Origin: Haliscomenobacter sp.
GTDB taxonomy: Bacteria; Bacteroidota; Bacteroidia; Chitinophagales; Saprospiraceae
Direction of reading: 5' to 3'
NCBI GenBank assembly: GCA_016707205.1
Contig: JADJHZ010000016.1
Location: forward strand, 62,001 to 126,000
Length of the DNA stretch: 64,000 bases
Below the pieces are notes generated by a model. It made no database searches and had not been told where the DNA came from. It saw nothing but the letters and a program-made list of their open reading frames with translations. Within the stretch, counting starts at the first letter, position 1. The number at the start of each line of letters is the position of its first letter. Positions 1 through 9,057 of this stretch are shown one piece after another. Both the position numbers and the translations under genes were made by a program.

Positions 1-1118
1 GCGTCCCGGCAACCAATTTCTCGGCCCGGTTTACCTCCTCTTTTGTTGCCGCCGAAAACGGAACGATCACCTTGCAGCTAGAAGCCGACGACGGGTACCG
101 GTTGTTCATCAACGACCAGCAAGTCCTGAACGCCTGGGAACGAAACCGCTGGGGCGCCAGAACCTACACCCTGAACATGCGCCAGGGAACAAGCTATAAA
201 ATCACTCTGGAGTACTGGCAGGGCGGAGGCAAAGCCGACGTCCGGCTCACCCCGGGCCGGTTCCGCAAAACCGATTTCACAGCCCTCGCCAACCGGTTGA
301 AGGATGCCGATGTATTCATCTTTGCAGGTGGTATCTCGCCGCAACTGGAAGGAGAAGAAATGCCAGTAGAAGTGCCCGGCTTTAAGGGCGGCGACCGAAC
401 CTCCATTCTACTTCCTGCAGTGCAGACGGAATTGATGAAAGCCCTCAAAGCTACCGGAAAACCAGTTGTCTTCGTTATGATGACCGGAAGCGCCATAGCG
501 ATTCCATGGGAAGACCAAAACATCCCGGCCATCCTCAATGCCTGGTATGGAGGCCAAAGCGCCGGCTCCGCCATTGCGGACGTTCTGTTTGGAGACTACA
601 ACCCCGCCGGTAGGTTGCCGGTAACGTTTTATAAAAGCGACAGCGACCTGCCTGGCTTTCTAAACTACGATATGACAGGCCGCACCTACCGCTATTTTAA
701 AGGAGAAGCCCTTTATCCCTTTGGATATGGGCTGAGCTATTCGACTTTTCGGTACGACAAACTTTCCGTGCCATCCAAAGTAAAATCGGGAAAACCGGTA
801 ACGGTCCGCGTCCGCGTTACCAACACGGGAGAAATGGACGGAGAGGAAGTGGCCCAGCTTTATGTTTCACATCCGGGCATACCGGGGAAAGCGCCTTTGC
901 GCGCGCTGAAAGGATTCCAGCGGATGCCCCTCAAATCGGGAGAACGCCGGATGCTGTCTTTTACCTTAACCCCTGAAATGCTCAGCCTGATAAACGAAGA
1001 AGGGACGACGTATCAGCCTCAAGGCAAACTGAACATTCATGCCGGGGGAGGGCAGCCAGGTCAGGGCCGGACCAGCAGCTCGAATGTGTTGACTAAGCCG
1101 GTCAATGTAGTGAAATAA
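1..1118 (+). CDS. GH3 family beta-glycosidase, C-terminal part (probable beta-xylosidase), 5' truncated
   Basis: The reading frame is open from base 3, so the gene starts upstream of the window. The visible part begins in a PA14-like domain (motif DDGYRLFINDQ), continues through the GH3 C-terminal domain (GRLPVTFYKS, RTYRYF, LYPFGYGLSYS) and ends in a fibronectin-III-like domain of about 110 residues. In this family the enzyme releases terminal beta-linked sugars, and the RTYRYF/YPFGYGLSY block is typical of beta-xylosidases. The catalytic Asp lies in the missing N-terminal half, so substrate is inferred. The xylulokinase gene follows 37 bp downstream and xylose isomerase after that, which supports xylo-oligosaccharide hydrolysis feeding xylose into the cell. 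A beta-glucosidase of the same family cannot be excluded. Confidence 0.85.
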   Translation, partial: VPATNFSARFTSSFVAAENGTITLQLEADDGYRLFINDQQVLNAWERNRWGARTYTLNMRQGTSYKITLEYWQGGGKADVRLTPGRFRKTDFTALANRLKDADVFIFAGGISPQLEGEEMPVEVPGFKGGDRTSILLPAVQTELMKALKATGKPVVFVMMTGSAIAIPWEDQNIPAILNAWYGGQSAGSAIADVLFGDYNPAGRLPVTFYKSDSDLPGFLNYDMTGRTYRYFKGEALYPFGYGLSYSTFRYDKLSVPSKVKSGKPVTVRVRVTNTGEMDGEEVAQLYVSHPGIPGKAPLRALKGFQRMPLKSGERRMLSFTLTPEMLSLINEEGTTYQPQGKLNIHAGGGQPGQGRTSSSNVLTKPVNVVK

Positions 1119-1155
1119 ACCGTTTTGAATAGCTAAACAAACCCAAACTAAAAAC

Positions 1156-2634
1156 ATGTACAGCCTAGGTTACGACATTGGAAGTTCCTCTGTCAAAGCG
1201 GCTTTGGTAGACCTGACAACAGGAAAAGCCATCGGCCGCACGAGCTATCCCAGCCAGGAAATGCCTATTGAGGCCCCTGAACCGGGATGGGCGGAACAGG
1301 CGCCGGAATACTGGTGGCACTGCGTAGTGCAAGTCACCCAGGAGCTGCTGCGTCAAACGCGCATAGACCCGGCTTCCATCCAATGTGTGGGCATTGCCTA
1401 TCAAATGCATGGCCTGGTATTGGTCGACGAATCGCAGCGGGTGCTGCGGCCATCGATCATTTGGTGCGACAGCCGGGCGGTGGGCATCGGTCAGGAAGGG
1501 CTGGATGCCATCGGCTCGCAGCAGGCGCTTCGGTGTTTACTCAACAGCCCCGGAAACTTTACGGCCTCCAAATTGCGCTGGGTGCAACAACACGAACCTC
1601 AGGTGTACGAACGCATCCATAAAGCCATGCTCCCCGGCGATTATATTGCCATGCGGCTTTCCGGGTCAATCCAGACCACCATTACCGGATTATCCGAAGG
1701 GATTTTCTGGGACTTCGACCAGCAAACGCTTGCCCAACAGGTACTGGGCGTTTACGGGATCGACCCCCACTTGCTCCCGGAAATTGTCCCGGCTATAGGC
1801 AAACAAGCGGAAGTTTGCTCCAAAGCAGCAGAAGAAACCGGTCTTCCCATTGGAATCCCGGTAAGCTATCGGGCAGGCGACCAGCCAAACAACGCGCTTT
1901 CTCTGGGCGTTCTTAACCCGGGAGAAGTGGCGGCAACCGGCGGCACATCGGGCGTCGTCTATGCCGTAACCGATAAACTTCTCTTTGACCCGCATTCCCG
2001 GGTAAATGCGTTTGCGCATGTCAACTACGCGCCGGAGTCGCCAAGCATCGGGGTACTGATGTGTATCAACGGCGCGGGAATCCAATACAACTGGCTACGC
2101 CAACTGGCCGGCCCCCAGCAAAGCTACGAATCCCTGGAGGTAGAAGCCGCTTCCGTTTCCGTTGGTGCGGAAGGATTAATTGCCCTGCCATTCGGCAACG
2201 GCGCCGAACGCATCTTACAGGACAACATGTTGGGCGCTCAGATCTGCGGGATTGACTTTAACCGGCACCACAAAGCCCATGTCATCCGGGCCGGGCTTGA
2301 AGGTATCGCCTTTGCTTTTATCTATGGCATGGAAATCCTGAAGGAAATGGGCCTCCAGCTTGATGTCATCCGCGTGGGAAACGATAATCTTTTTCTTTCA
2401 AAGATCTTCTCGCATACGATCGCTACCCTCAGTGGCTGCCGCATCGAAATGTTCAAAACTACTGGCGCCATTGGGGCGGCCGGGGCGGCCGCTGTTGGCG
2501 CAGGGATCTGGGACGACCTGGAGGAAATTAAAAACCACCTGGAACCCGTCGAGACCTTTTCGCCTATCCAGGTAAAAGCCCCATACCAGGAGGCCTACCA
2601 ACGATGGAAAAATGAATTACTGAAACATCTTTAA
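1156..2634 (+). CDS. xylB: xylulokinase
   Basis: FGGY-family sugar kinase that phosphorylates D-xylulose to xylulose 5-phosphate with ATP. The 492-residue length is normal for XylB. The N-terminal phosphate-binding motif DIGSSSVKAALVD is at residues 7-19, the likely catalytic Asp is Asp242 in GDQPNNALSLG, and the second nucleotide-binding block TGGTSGVVYA follows near residue 262. It sits between a GH3 glycosidase and xylA on the same strand with gaps of 37 and 19 bp, so the three are probably one operon. FGGY kinases differ in sugar specificity, but the xylA neighbour settles the assignment. Confidence 0.93.
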   Translation: MYSLGYDIGSSSVKAALVDLTTGKAIGRTSYPSQEMPIEAPEPGWAEQAPEYWWHCVVQVTQELLRQTRIDPASIQCVGIAYQMHGLVLVDESQRVLRPSIIWCDSRAVGIGQEGLDAIGSQQALRCLLNSPGNFTASKLRWVQQHEPQVYERIHKAMLPGDYIAMRLSGSIQTTITGLSEGIFWDFDQQTLAQQVLGVYGIDPHLLPEIVPAIGKQAEVCSKAAEETGLPIGIPVSYRAGDQPNNALSLGVLNPGEVAATGGTSGVVYAVTDKLLFDPHSRVNAFAHVNYAPESPSIGVLMCINGAGIQYNWLRQLAGPQQSYESLEVEAASVSVGAEGLIALPFGNGAERILQDNMLGAQICGIDFNRHHKAHVIRAGLEGIAFAFIYGMEILKEMGLQLDVIRVGNDNLFLSKIFSHTIATLSGCRIEMFKTTGAIGAAGAAAVGAGIWDDLEEIKNHLEPVETFSPIQVKAPYQEAYQRWKNELLKHL

Positions 2635-2653
2635 CGATTTAAACATCTTCCAA

Positions 2654-3982
2654 ATGAACACGCTTCTCGGAAATAAGGAGTACTTCCCCGGCATTGGGCA
2701 AATTGCCTTCGAAGGCCACGCATCAAAAAACCCCCTCGCCTTCAGATACTACGACGCAGACCGGATGGTTGGGGGTAAAACCATGAAAGACCATTTTCGA
2801 TTTGCTGTTGCCTATTGGCACAGCCTATGCAATACGGGAAGCGACCCCTTCGGCGCTCCCACCAAAGAATTTCCCTGGCTTCAGGCGACAGATCCCGTCC
2901 AGCGCGCCAAGGACAAAATGGACGCCGCCTTCGAGCTGATCACCAAGCTGAGTATTCCCTATTTCTGTTTCCACGATGTCGATTTGGTGGACGAGGCGGA
3001 TACCCTGGCCGGCTTTGAGCAGCGGCTCGAAGCAATCACCGATTACGCGAAAGACAAAATGGCGGCCTCCGGAGTTAAGGTTTTGTGGGGAACCGCCAAC
3101 CTGTTTTCGCACCCCAGGTACATGAACGGAGCGGCGACCAATCCGGATTTCGCCGTTGTCGCCCACGCAGGCGCTCAGGTGAAACTCGCCCTCGACGCCA
3201 CCATAAAGCTCCACGGCGAAAACTACGTCTTCTGGGGAGGCCGCGAAGGCTACCTCTCTCTGCTCAACACCAACATGAAACGGGAACTCGACCACATGGC
3301 CGCCTTCCTTCATATGGCCAAGGATTACGCCCGCAAGCAGGGGTTCAAAGGAACGTTCTTCATCGAACCCAAACCCATGGAACCCAGCAAGCACCAATAC
3401 GACTTCGACTCCGCCACCGTCATTGGCTTCCTTCGGGAATACGGCCTCCAGGACGATTTCAAACTGAATATCGAAGTCAACCACGCCACCCTGGCTATGC
3501 ATACCTTCCAGCACGAACTCCAGGTGGCCGCTAACGCCGGCATGCTGGGAAGCGTCGACGCCAACCGGGGCGATTACCAAAACGGATGGGATACCGACCA
3601 GTTCCCGATCAACTTGTACGAACTCACCGAAGCGATGCTCGTCTTCCTCGAAGCCGGAGGATTACAAGGAGGCGGCGTCAACTTCGATGCCAAAACCCGG
3701 CGCAACTCCACCGATCTGGAAGACCTGTTCCTCGCCCATATCGGCGGCATGGACGCCTTCGCCCGCGCCCTCATCACCGCACAGAACATCCTGGAAGACT
3801 CCGACTATCTCACCCGGCGAAAAGCCCGCTACAGCTCCTTCGACAATGGCGACGGCAAGGCATTTGAAGACGGCAAACTCAGCCTCGAAACGCTCTCCCA
3901 AATCGCCCGCCAAAGCGGCGAACCCCAACTCCGCAGCGGAAAACAGGAACTATTTGAGAACCTTATCAACGCGTTTATTTAA
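2654..3982 (+). CDS. xylA: xylose isomerase
   Basis: Interconverts D-xylose and D-xylulose, the step before XylB, in the cytoplasm with divalent metal. At 442 residues it is a class II (long) xylose isomerase. Visible signatures are the substrate His in FCFHDVDL (His107) and the metal-binding block EPKPMEPSKHQYDFD near residues 237-251, followed by NIEVNHATLA and a late DANRGD motif. The upstream gene xylB is 19 bp away. The stop codon runs straight into a tandem 9-bp repeat array shared with the convergent gene on the other strand. Confidence 0.96.
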   Translation: MNTLLGNKEYFPGIGQIAFEGHASKNPLAFRYYDADRMVGGKTMKDHFRFAVAYWHSLCNTGSDPFGAPTKEFPWLQATDPVQRAKDKMDAAFELITKLSIPYFCFHDVDLVDEADTLAGFEQRLEAITDYAKDKMAASGVKVLWGTANLFSHPRYMNGAATNPDFAVVAHAGAQVKLALDATIKLHGENYVFWGGREGYLSLLNTNMKRELDHMAAFLHMAKDYARKQGFKGTFFIEPKPMEPSKHQYDFDSATVIGFLREYGLQDDFKLNIEVNHATLAMHTFQHELQVAANAGMLGSVDANRGDYQNGWDTDQFPINLYELTEAMLVFLEAGGLQGGGVNFDAKTRRNSTDLEDLFLAHIGGMDAFARALITAQNILEDSDYLTRRKARYSSFDNGDGKAFEDGKLSLETLSQIARQSGEPQLRSGKQELFENLINAFI

Positions 3983-3983
3983 A

Positions 3984-4092
3984 GGATGTAGAGGAGGTGG
4001 AGGATGTAGAGGATGTAAAGGATGTAGAAGAACCTCCTTTACATCCTCTACATCCTTTACATCCTCTACATCCTCTACATCCTTTACTTTAC
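3984..4092. repeat. inverted array of 9-bp units (GGATGTAGA type) between convergent genes
   Basis: Directly visible: several copies of GGATGTAGA/GGATGTAAA on the + strand, then the same units as TCTACATCC/TTTACATCC, so the transcript can fold into a long hairpin. It starts two bases after the xylA stop and ends close to the stop of the convergent FAD oxidase gene. A bidirectional transcription terminator or 3' protecting hairpin is the simplest reading. The same unit recurs at 8028-8048. Confidence 0.8.
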
Positions 4093-4097
4093 ATCTT

Positions 4098-5351
4098 CTA
4101 TTTCATCCCAAACCGTTCTGGCCGGAACAACTCCATCCCGACCGAAGGCCCTTTGCCCTGAATAACCTCGGAAACCAGCTTCCCGGTGGCGGGGCCAAGG
4201 CTCAAGCCCATCATGGCATGCCCTGTGGCGTAGGTCAGATTGGAGAACCGGGCGGAACGGCCCATATAGGGTAATCCGTCGGGGGTACAGGGGCGGAAGC
4301 CATGCCAAACGGTATCCAGGGCAGGAGTTTTGGGCGCGAGATCGGGATAATATCTGGGGACGGCTTCCAAAATGCCTTCCAGCCTGGAGGTATTGATCCG
4401 GGAAGAGAGGTTGCTTATCTCCAGGGTACCGCCTATCCGGAGGTCTTGTCCCATAGGGGTAATGGCTACCCTGGCTTCCATCAGGATCGTCGGAATGGAG
4501 GGGCGGAGCGGAGGCTGCTCCAGCGTGATGGAATACCCCTTTCCGTCCTGCAGCAGCAGGCGAATGCCCAGTTGCCTGATGAGTTTTGCCGACCACGACC
4601 CGGCCGCCAAAACCACTTGCTCCACCGGAAGTTTTTCGCCTCCAGACAGGTCAATCGCGGTGACTTTTCCTTTTTCAGCGACCAATCCCTCCACTGTTTT
4701 GCCCGAATAAAACGCAACTCCCTGTCGTTTTAAGGCGGCATGTAGCTGAGACATAAACTTGTTGGAATACAAATGGGCGTCGCCGGGATAGAATACCCCT
4801 CCTTCCGCATCCAGACGAATGCCTGGTTCTAATCGCTGAACTTCCGATGCCTGCAGGACGTTGGCTTCTATGCCCAAGGCATGGGCCTTTTCGGCAGTTT
4901 CCGTCTCCTCCTCCAGCGTTTTGGCCGATTTGCATAGCATCAGCAGCCCTTTGGTTTCAAAATCGAAATCAAACCCTTCCGTTTGAGCAAATTCCCGGAA
5001 AAGCGATTTGCTCAACTGGTGGTAATCCCGAAGTACCGGCATGGCACGTTGCACGTTCTCCCGGGTACAGGAGCGGTAAAACGACCAGAGCCATTGCGCC
5101 AGGTCCAAATCTAACCGCGGTTTGATATAAAACGGGCTCTTGGAATCAAACATCCAGCGAATGCCCTGAGCAATGACGCCCGGAGCAGCCATCGGGATGA
5201 AGTGGCTGGGAACGATCATGCCGGCGTTGCCAAAAGAACAACCGTCGGTCAGGTCGCCTTTGTCGATCACGGCAACCTCAAATCCCGCTTTTTGGAGATA
5301 CCACGCGGAACACAACCCCGCGATGCCTCCGCCGATAATATGTACGTTCAT
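4098..5351 (-). CDS. D-hydroxyproline oxidase/dehydrogenase, FAD-dependent (DadA-like)
   Basis: A 417-residue flavoprotein of the D-amino-acid oxidase superfamily. The dinucleotide-binding motif HIIGGGIAGLCSAWYL starts at residue 4 and the C-terminal FAD motif WHGFRPCTPDGLPYMG is near residue 365. In the hydroxyproline route this class oxidises cis-4-hydroxy-D-proline to 1-pyrroline-4-hydroxy-2-carboxylate. It is the last gene of a - strand run with hydroxyproline epimerase (23 bp upstream), semialdehyde dehydrogenase and a DapA-family deaminase, which fixes the substrate by context; on sequence alone it could be any D-amino-acid dehydrogenase. Confidence 0.87.
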   Translation of the reverse strand: MNVHIIGGGIAGLCSAWYLQKAGFEVAVIDKGDLTDGCSFGNAGMIVPSHFIPMAAPGVIAQGIRWMFDSKSPFYIKPRLDLDLAQWLWSFYRSCTRENVQRAMPVLRDYHQLSKSLFREFAQTEGFDFDFETKGLLMLCKSAKTLEEETETAEKAHALGIEANVLQASEVQRLEPGIRLDAEGGVFYPGDAHLYSNKFMSQLHAALKRQGVAFYSGKTVEGLVAEKGKVTAIDLSGGEKLPVEQVVLAAGSWSAKLIRQLGIRLLLQDGKGYSITLEQPPLRPSIPTILMEARVAITPMGQDLRIGGTLEISNLSSRINTSRLEGILEAVPRYYPDLAPKTPALDTVWHGFRPCTPDGLPYMGRSARFSNLTYATGHAMMGLSLGPATGKLVSEVIQGKGPSVGMELFRPERFGMK

Positions 5352-5374
5352 TGGAAAATAAGGCTGTTTATAAA

Positions 5375-6375
5375 TTAAATCACCTGAAACCCATGGGCAT
5401 AGGGATCGTCCTCGTCATCGATGATAATCGTATTATAGCCGGTAATTTTCGCCCACCCTTCAATGCTGGGGATGATGGCCGGAAGTCCACCGCAAGTAGT
5501 TTCGGTTTCTACCCGTCCAATGAACCGGCTGCCGATGATACTTTCATGAACGAACGAATCTCCTACATTCAACTTGCCTTTGGCATGCCATTGCGCCATA
5601 CGCGCCGAAGTGCCCGTGCCGCAAGGCGAACGGTCAATCGCCTTATCTCCGTAAAATACGGCGTTTCGGGCGTGGGCGGAATCGGAAAGCGGCGCCCCTG
5701 CCCACAACATATGGCTCAACCCCTTGATCTTCTCATCCTCTGGATGGTGAAATTCGTAGGCTTCGTTGAGCCGCTTCCGGCAAACGGGGCTCCAACGGAT
5801 CAAATCCCCGCAGTAAAATGCTCGATTCCCGGAAAATTTTTCTGCGGGTCGACAATGGCGTAGAAATTGCCGCCATAAGCTACATCGACGGTGAGCATGC
5901 CCAGATCCGGGCATTCAACTTCGAGGTTTTCCTTGTACAAAAAGGAGGCGATATTGGTCAGACGCACCGATTTCACCTTGCCGTTCTCCTGGGTATACGA
6001 GACCTTCACCAACCCCGCCGGAACCTCCAACCGCAGTTCCCCCGGTGTTTTGGGCTGCACCAGCCCTTCCTCAATCATAATGGTGACCGTGCCGATCGTC
6101 CCATGACCACACATAGGCAGACAGCCGCTGGTTTCGATAAACAGCACGCCGATGTCGTTGGCCGGATCGGAAGGCGGATACAGGATACTACCGGACATCA
6201 TGTCGTGCCCCCGGGGCTCAAACATGAGTCCCTGGCGTATCCAGTCGTGGCGGCGCAGGAAATCCAGTCGTTTTTCGCCCATGTTTTGGCCTTCCAGGGG
6301 AGGGCCGCCTCCGGCTACCAGTCGCACCGGGTTTCCGCAGGTATGGGCGTCGATGCAGAAAAAAGTCTTTCGCAT
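5375..6375 (-). CDS. 4-hydroxyproline 2-epimerase, split by a one-base slip
   Basis: Proline racemase superfamily enzyme converting trans-4-hydroxy-L-proline to the cis-D isomer, the entry step of hydroxyproline breakdown. The start is the ATG of MRKTFFCIDAHTCGNP. Both catalytic cysteines are present: Cys89 in MCGHGTIG in the first frame, and the Cys of SPCGTGTSARM in the second. The reading frame breaks after HFTAG; adding one C to the CCCC run at 5806-5809 restores HFTAGDLIRWS and a protein of about 333 residues, the usual size. With both Cys present and a homopolymer at the break, a sequencing error is more likely than a dead gene. MCGHG with this neighbourhood favours hydroxyproline over proline as substrate. 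Confidence 0.88.
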
Positions 6376-6420
6376 GTATTTATTGTTTTCAAACCCCGTC
6401 TTCCGTCCACCGTCTCCCGT

Positions 6421-7992
6421 CTATCGCGTCCAGACCCCATCCCTCATTCTCCAAATCCCCAAGGGGTTCTTGTCTTGGAGGGCATTGGGGAGTAAGATTT
6501 CCGGGCAATCCTGGAAGGCTACCGGCCGAACGAAGCGTTTAATTGCGCCCGTTCCTACCGAAGTAAACCGGCTGTCGGTAGTAGCCGGATAGGGCCCGCC
6601 GTGGTGCATGGCAGGACAAACTTCCACCCCGGTGGGCACGCCATTAAAAACCAACCGCCCGGATTTTTCCCGGAGGGTTTGCGCCAGAGAGGCATACTCC
6701 GGAAGTTCTTCCGGCAAGCCCATGATGGTGGCCGTCAATTGGCCGTTTAAGGATTCTGCCACTTGCTCCAACTCCCGGCGGTCGCTACAGCGGACCAGGA
6801 GGGAGAATGGGCCAAAGATCTCCTGCTGCATGTCCGGGTTTTTCAAAAATTCCGTTCCCGAAACAGAGGCTATAGTTGGAGACGCCGTGAGCGCAGTTTC
6901 CGCCCCGGCGTCGGCAAATTCTATTTGAATTCCCGGCTTTTGAAGCATCTGGTCTTTCCCTGCAGAGAAATTCCGGTGGATTCCCGGGTTCAGCATGGTC
7001 TGCAAAGTCTGGGCGGCGAACCCGGCTTTCAGGGCCTCCACAAATCCAGGTGTATAGTCCTTGTCTATACAGACCAGGAGCCCGGGATTGGTGCAGAACT
7101 GTCCCGCGCCTAGGTTAACGGAACCGGCGATTTGGCTGGCCAGGGTTTCGGTATGCAGACGGATCTTTTCGGGGAGAAGGAAGATGGGGTTGATGCTTCC
7201 CATCTCCGCGAATACCGGAATGGGTTCTTCCCTTTGGATGGCCAGATCAAACAACGCCTTGCCTCCCTGGTGGGAACCGGTAAACGCCACCGCTCTGGTC
7301 AACGGGTGCTTGACCAGGGTTTCGCCGAGCCAGAATCCGCTACCGTAGAGCGAGGAGAAAACCCCATCCGGCATACCTGTGTTTTGTGCCGCTTTCTGGA
7401 TGGCCTCTGCCACCAGGGCATGGGTACCAGGGTGAGACTCATGCGCTTTGACGATTACCGGGCAGCCTGCAGCCAAAGCGGAAGCCGTGTCCCCTCCTGC
7501 CGTGGAAAACGCCAGAGGAAAATTGCTCGCCGTGAAAACTACAACCGGCCCTACCGCATCCAGCATCTTCCGAATATCGGGTTTTGGCGCCGGCGTACGA
7601 TCAGGTTGGGCAGTATCGATCACCGCCTCCACCCATGATCCCTCTTCAACTACCGACGCAAATAGCCGCAATTGGCCGCAGGTGCGGCCCCGCTCGCCCA
7701 AAAGCCGGCCTTCCGGGAGGCCGGACTCCGCCATCGCCCGGTGGATCAGCTCAGGCCCCAGATTCTCGATCTCTTCTGCAATAGCCCGAAGGAAAGCGCC
7801 TTTCTTCTGCCCCGAAAGATGCCGGTACGATTTCCAGGCACTCCATGCTTTCTGCATGGCCAAATGGACTTCTACTTCCGTGGCCACCGGAAACGCGCCC
7901 GGCAGGGTTTGCATAGCGGCCGGGTCAAAGCCCTGGATATATTTGCTTCCTAAAGCCGACCGCTCCAGGCCGATGATGTTTTTTTCAATCAT
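6421..7992 (-). CDS. 2-oxoglutarate semialdehyde dehydrogenase (aldehyde dehydrogenase family)
   Basis: A 523-residue NAD(P)-dependent aldehyde dehydrogenase that oxidises 2-oxoglutarate semialdehyde to 2-oxoglutarate, the last step of the hydroxyproline route. The general-base Glu is in FAEMGSINP near residue 262, the nucleophilic Cys in AGQFCTNPG near residue 299, and the cofactor motif FTGSHQGGKAL lies between. The AEMGSINP variant is typical of the semialdehyde (KGSADH) subgroup. It lies 45 bp upstream of the epimerase and 47 bp downstream of the deaminase, all on the same strand. Confidence 0.92.
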   Translation of the reverse strand: MIEKNIIGLERSALGSKYIQGFDPAAMQTLPGAFPVATEVEVHLAMQKAWSAWKSYRHLSGQKKGAFLRAIAEEIENLGPELIHRAMAESGLPEGRLLGERGRTCGQLRLFASVVEEGSWVEAVIDTAQPDRTPAPKPDIRKMLDAVGPVVVFTASNFPLAFSTAGGDTASALAAGCPVIVKAHESHPGTHALVAEAIQKAAQNTGMPDGVFSSLYGSGFWLGETLVKHPLTRAVAFTGSHQGGKALFDLAIQREEPIPVFAEMGSINPIFLLPEKIRLHTETLASQIAGSVNLGAGQFCTNPGLLVCIDKDYTPGFVEALKAGFAAQTLQTMLNPGIHRNFSAGKDQMLQKPGIQIEFADAGAETALTASPTIASVSGTEFLKNPDMQQEIFGPFSLLVRCSDRRELEQVAESLNGQLTATIMGLPEELPEYASLAQTLREKSGRLVFNGVPTGVEVCPAMHHGGPYPATTDSRFTSVGTGAIKRFVRPVAFQDCPEILLPNALQDKNPLGIWRMRDGVWTR

Positions 7993-8027
7993 GTTATTAA
8001 GTTGAGGCGTTGAGGGGTAAGTCCAAT

Positions 8028-8048
8028 CCTTTACATCCTCTACATCCT
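8028..8048 (-). repeat. short 9-bp tandem array containing the deaminase stop codon
   Basis: On the - strand the final codons of the deaminase read AGG ATG TAG and are followed at once by AGGATGTAA and AGGATT. The first repeat unit therefore encodes the last two residues and the stop. It is the same unit as the large array at 3984-4092. Confidence 0.75.
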
Positions 8049-8954
8049 TAAATAATCCGGCAATTCCGGACGTATAGCCAATCCCTCCTCGAGAATTCGG
8101 ATCACCCGTTCCCGCTCAGCGCCCATCAACGGCTGGCGGGGAGGCCGCACATATTCAGTGCCCAGGCCGGTCATTACCTCCGCCAGTTTAATATTCTGAA
8201 CCAATTGGGGGTTAATGTCCAGTTCCAGGATAGGCAAAAACCAGCGGTGAATCGCGATCGCTTCCTCCACCCGACCCGCTTTAGCCAGGCGGTAAATGGC
8301 CACTGTCTCCCTGGGGAAAGCGGCAACGAGCCCTGCTACCCATCCATCAGCGCCCATGAGCAGGCTCTCCAGCGCCAGGGTATCTACTCCGCAAAGCACC
8401 TTCAGGTCATTTCCAAAACGGCGGCGGATGCGGGTCACGTTGGACAAATCACGGGTGCTTTCTTTGACCGCCTGGATATTTTTGAACTTCAGCAGTTCCT
8501 CAAACATGTCCAGCGTGACCTCAATTTTGTAATCGACCGGGTTGTTGTAGATCAGGATGGGCAGATCGGTGCTTTGGGCGACCGCAATAAAAAAGTCCGT
8601 TGTTTCCCGGTCGGTGGGCTTATACATCATCGGGGGAAGCACCATCAGGCCCTGAGCGCCGTTGGATTGGGCACGTTCGGCCAGCGCTACCGCGTTTCGG
8701 GTCGACCCTTCGGCGATATTGACCAGAACGGGAATTCTTCCTCCCACAAAATCAAGCGTTGCCTGAAGCAGTTCCATGCGCTCGTCGTGGGAGATGGTAC
8801 TGGATTCGCCCAGAGAGCCGCCCAAAATCAGGCCGTCGATGCCGGCGTCTAGCTGCGCCTGGATGTTCTTCAAAAAAGCCGGAATGTCCAACGCGCCATC
8901 TGGGGCGAATTTTGTGGTAATTGCCGGGTAAACGCCGGTCCATGGTAAGGTCAT
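8040..8954 (-). CDS. 1-pyrroline-4-hydroxy-2-carboxylate deaminase (DapA family)
   Basis: A 304-residue class I aldolase-fold protein of the DapA/NAL family. The Schiff-base Lys is in AVKESTRD near residue 164, the Tyr in ILIYNNPVDY near residue 135, and the substrate carboxylate loop is GGSLGESSTIS (in place of GTTGE). Family members in hydroxyproline clusters deaminate the pyrroline to 2-oxoglutarate semialdehyde and ammonia. The product assignment rests on its place between an aldehyde dehydrogenase and the GH127 gene in the same run; dihydrodipicolinate synthase is less likely given the altered loop and the context. Confidence 0.85.
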   Translation of the reverse strand: MTLPWTGVYPAITTKFAPDGALDIPAFLKNIQAQLDAGIDGLILGGSLGESSTISHDERMELLQATLDFVGGRIPVLVNIAEGSTRNAVALAERAQSNGAQGLMVLPPMMYKPTDRETTDFFIAVAQSTDLPILIYNNPVDYKIEVTLDMFEELLKFKNIQAVKESTRDLSNVTRIRRRFGNDLKVLCGVDTLALESLLMGADGWVAGLVAAFPRETVAIYRLAKAGRVEEAIAIHRWFLPILELDINPQLVQNIKLAEVMTGLGTEYVRPPRQPLMGAERERVIRILEEGLAIRPELPDYLRM

Positions 8955-8964
8955 ACGCTGTTTT

Positions 8965-9055
8965 TTTAAGTTGCGAAGTTACGACGTTACGAAGTTAAGA
9001 ATAAAGAAAGTAAACTCCCCGCAACCCCGCAACTTCGCAACTTCGCAACTTTTCA
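8965..9055. repeat. inverted array of 9-bp units (GTTGCGAAG type)
   Basis: AAGTTGCGAAGTTACGACGTTACGAAG on one side is mirrored by repeated CGCAACTT units on the other with about 35 bases between. It lies between the GH127 stop and the deaminase start, both on the - strand. It could form a strong hairpin inside the operon transcript and damp expression of the downstream genes or end the GH127 message. The same unit occurs at 22144, 24660, 57763 and 59158. Confidence 0.75.
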
Positions 9056-9057
9056 AG

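Noticed and set aside
8040..8954. Dihydrodipicolinate synthase (lysine pathway)
   Set aside because: Substrate loop differs from the DapA form and the gene is embedded in the hydroxyproline run.
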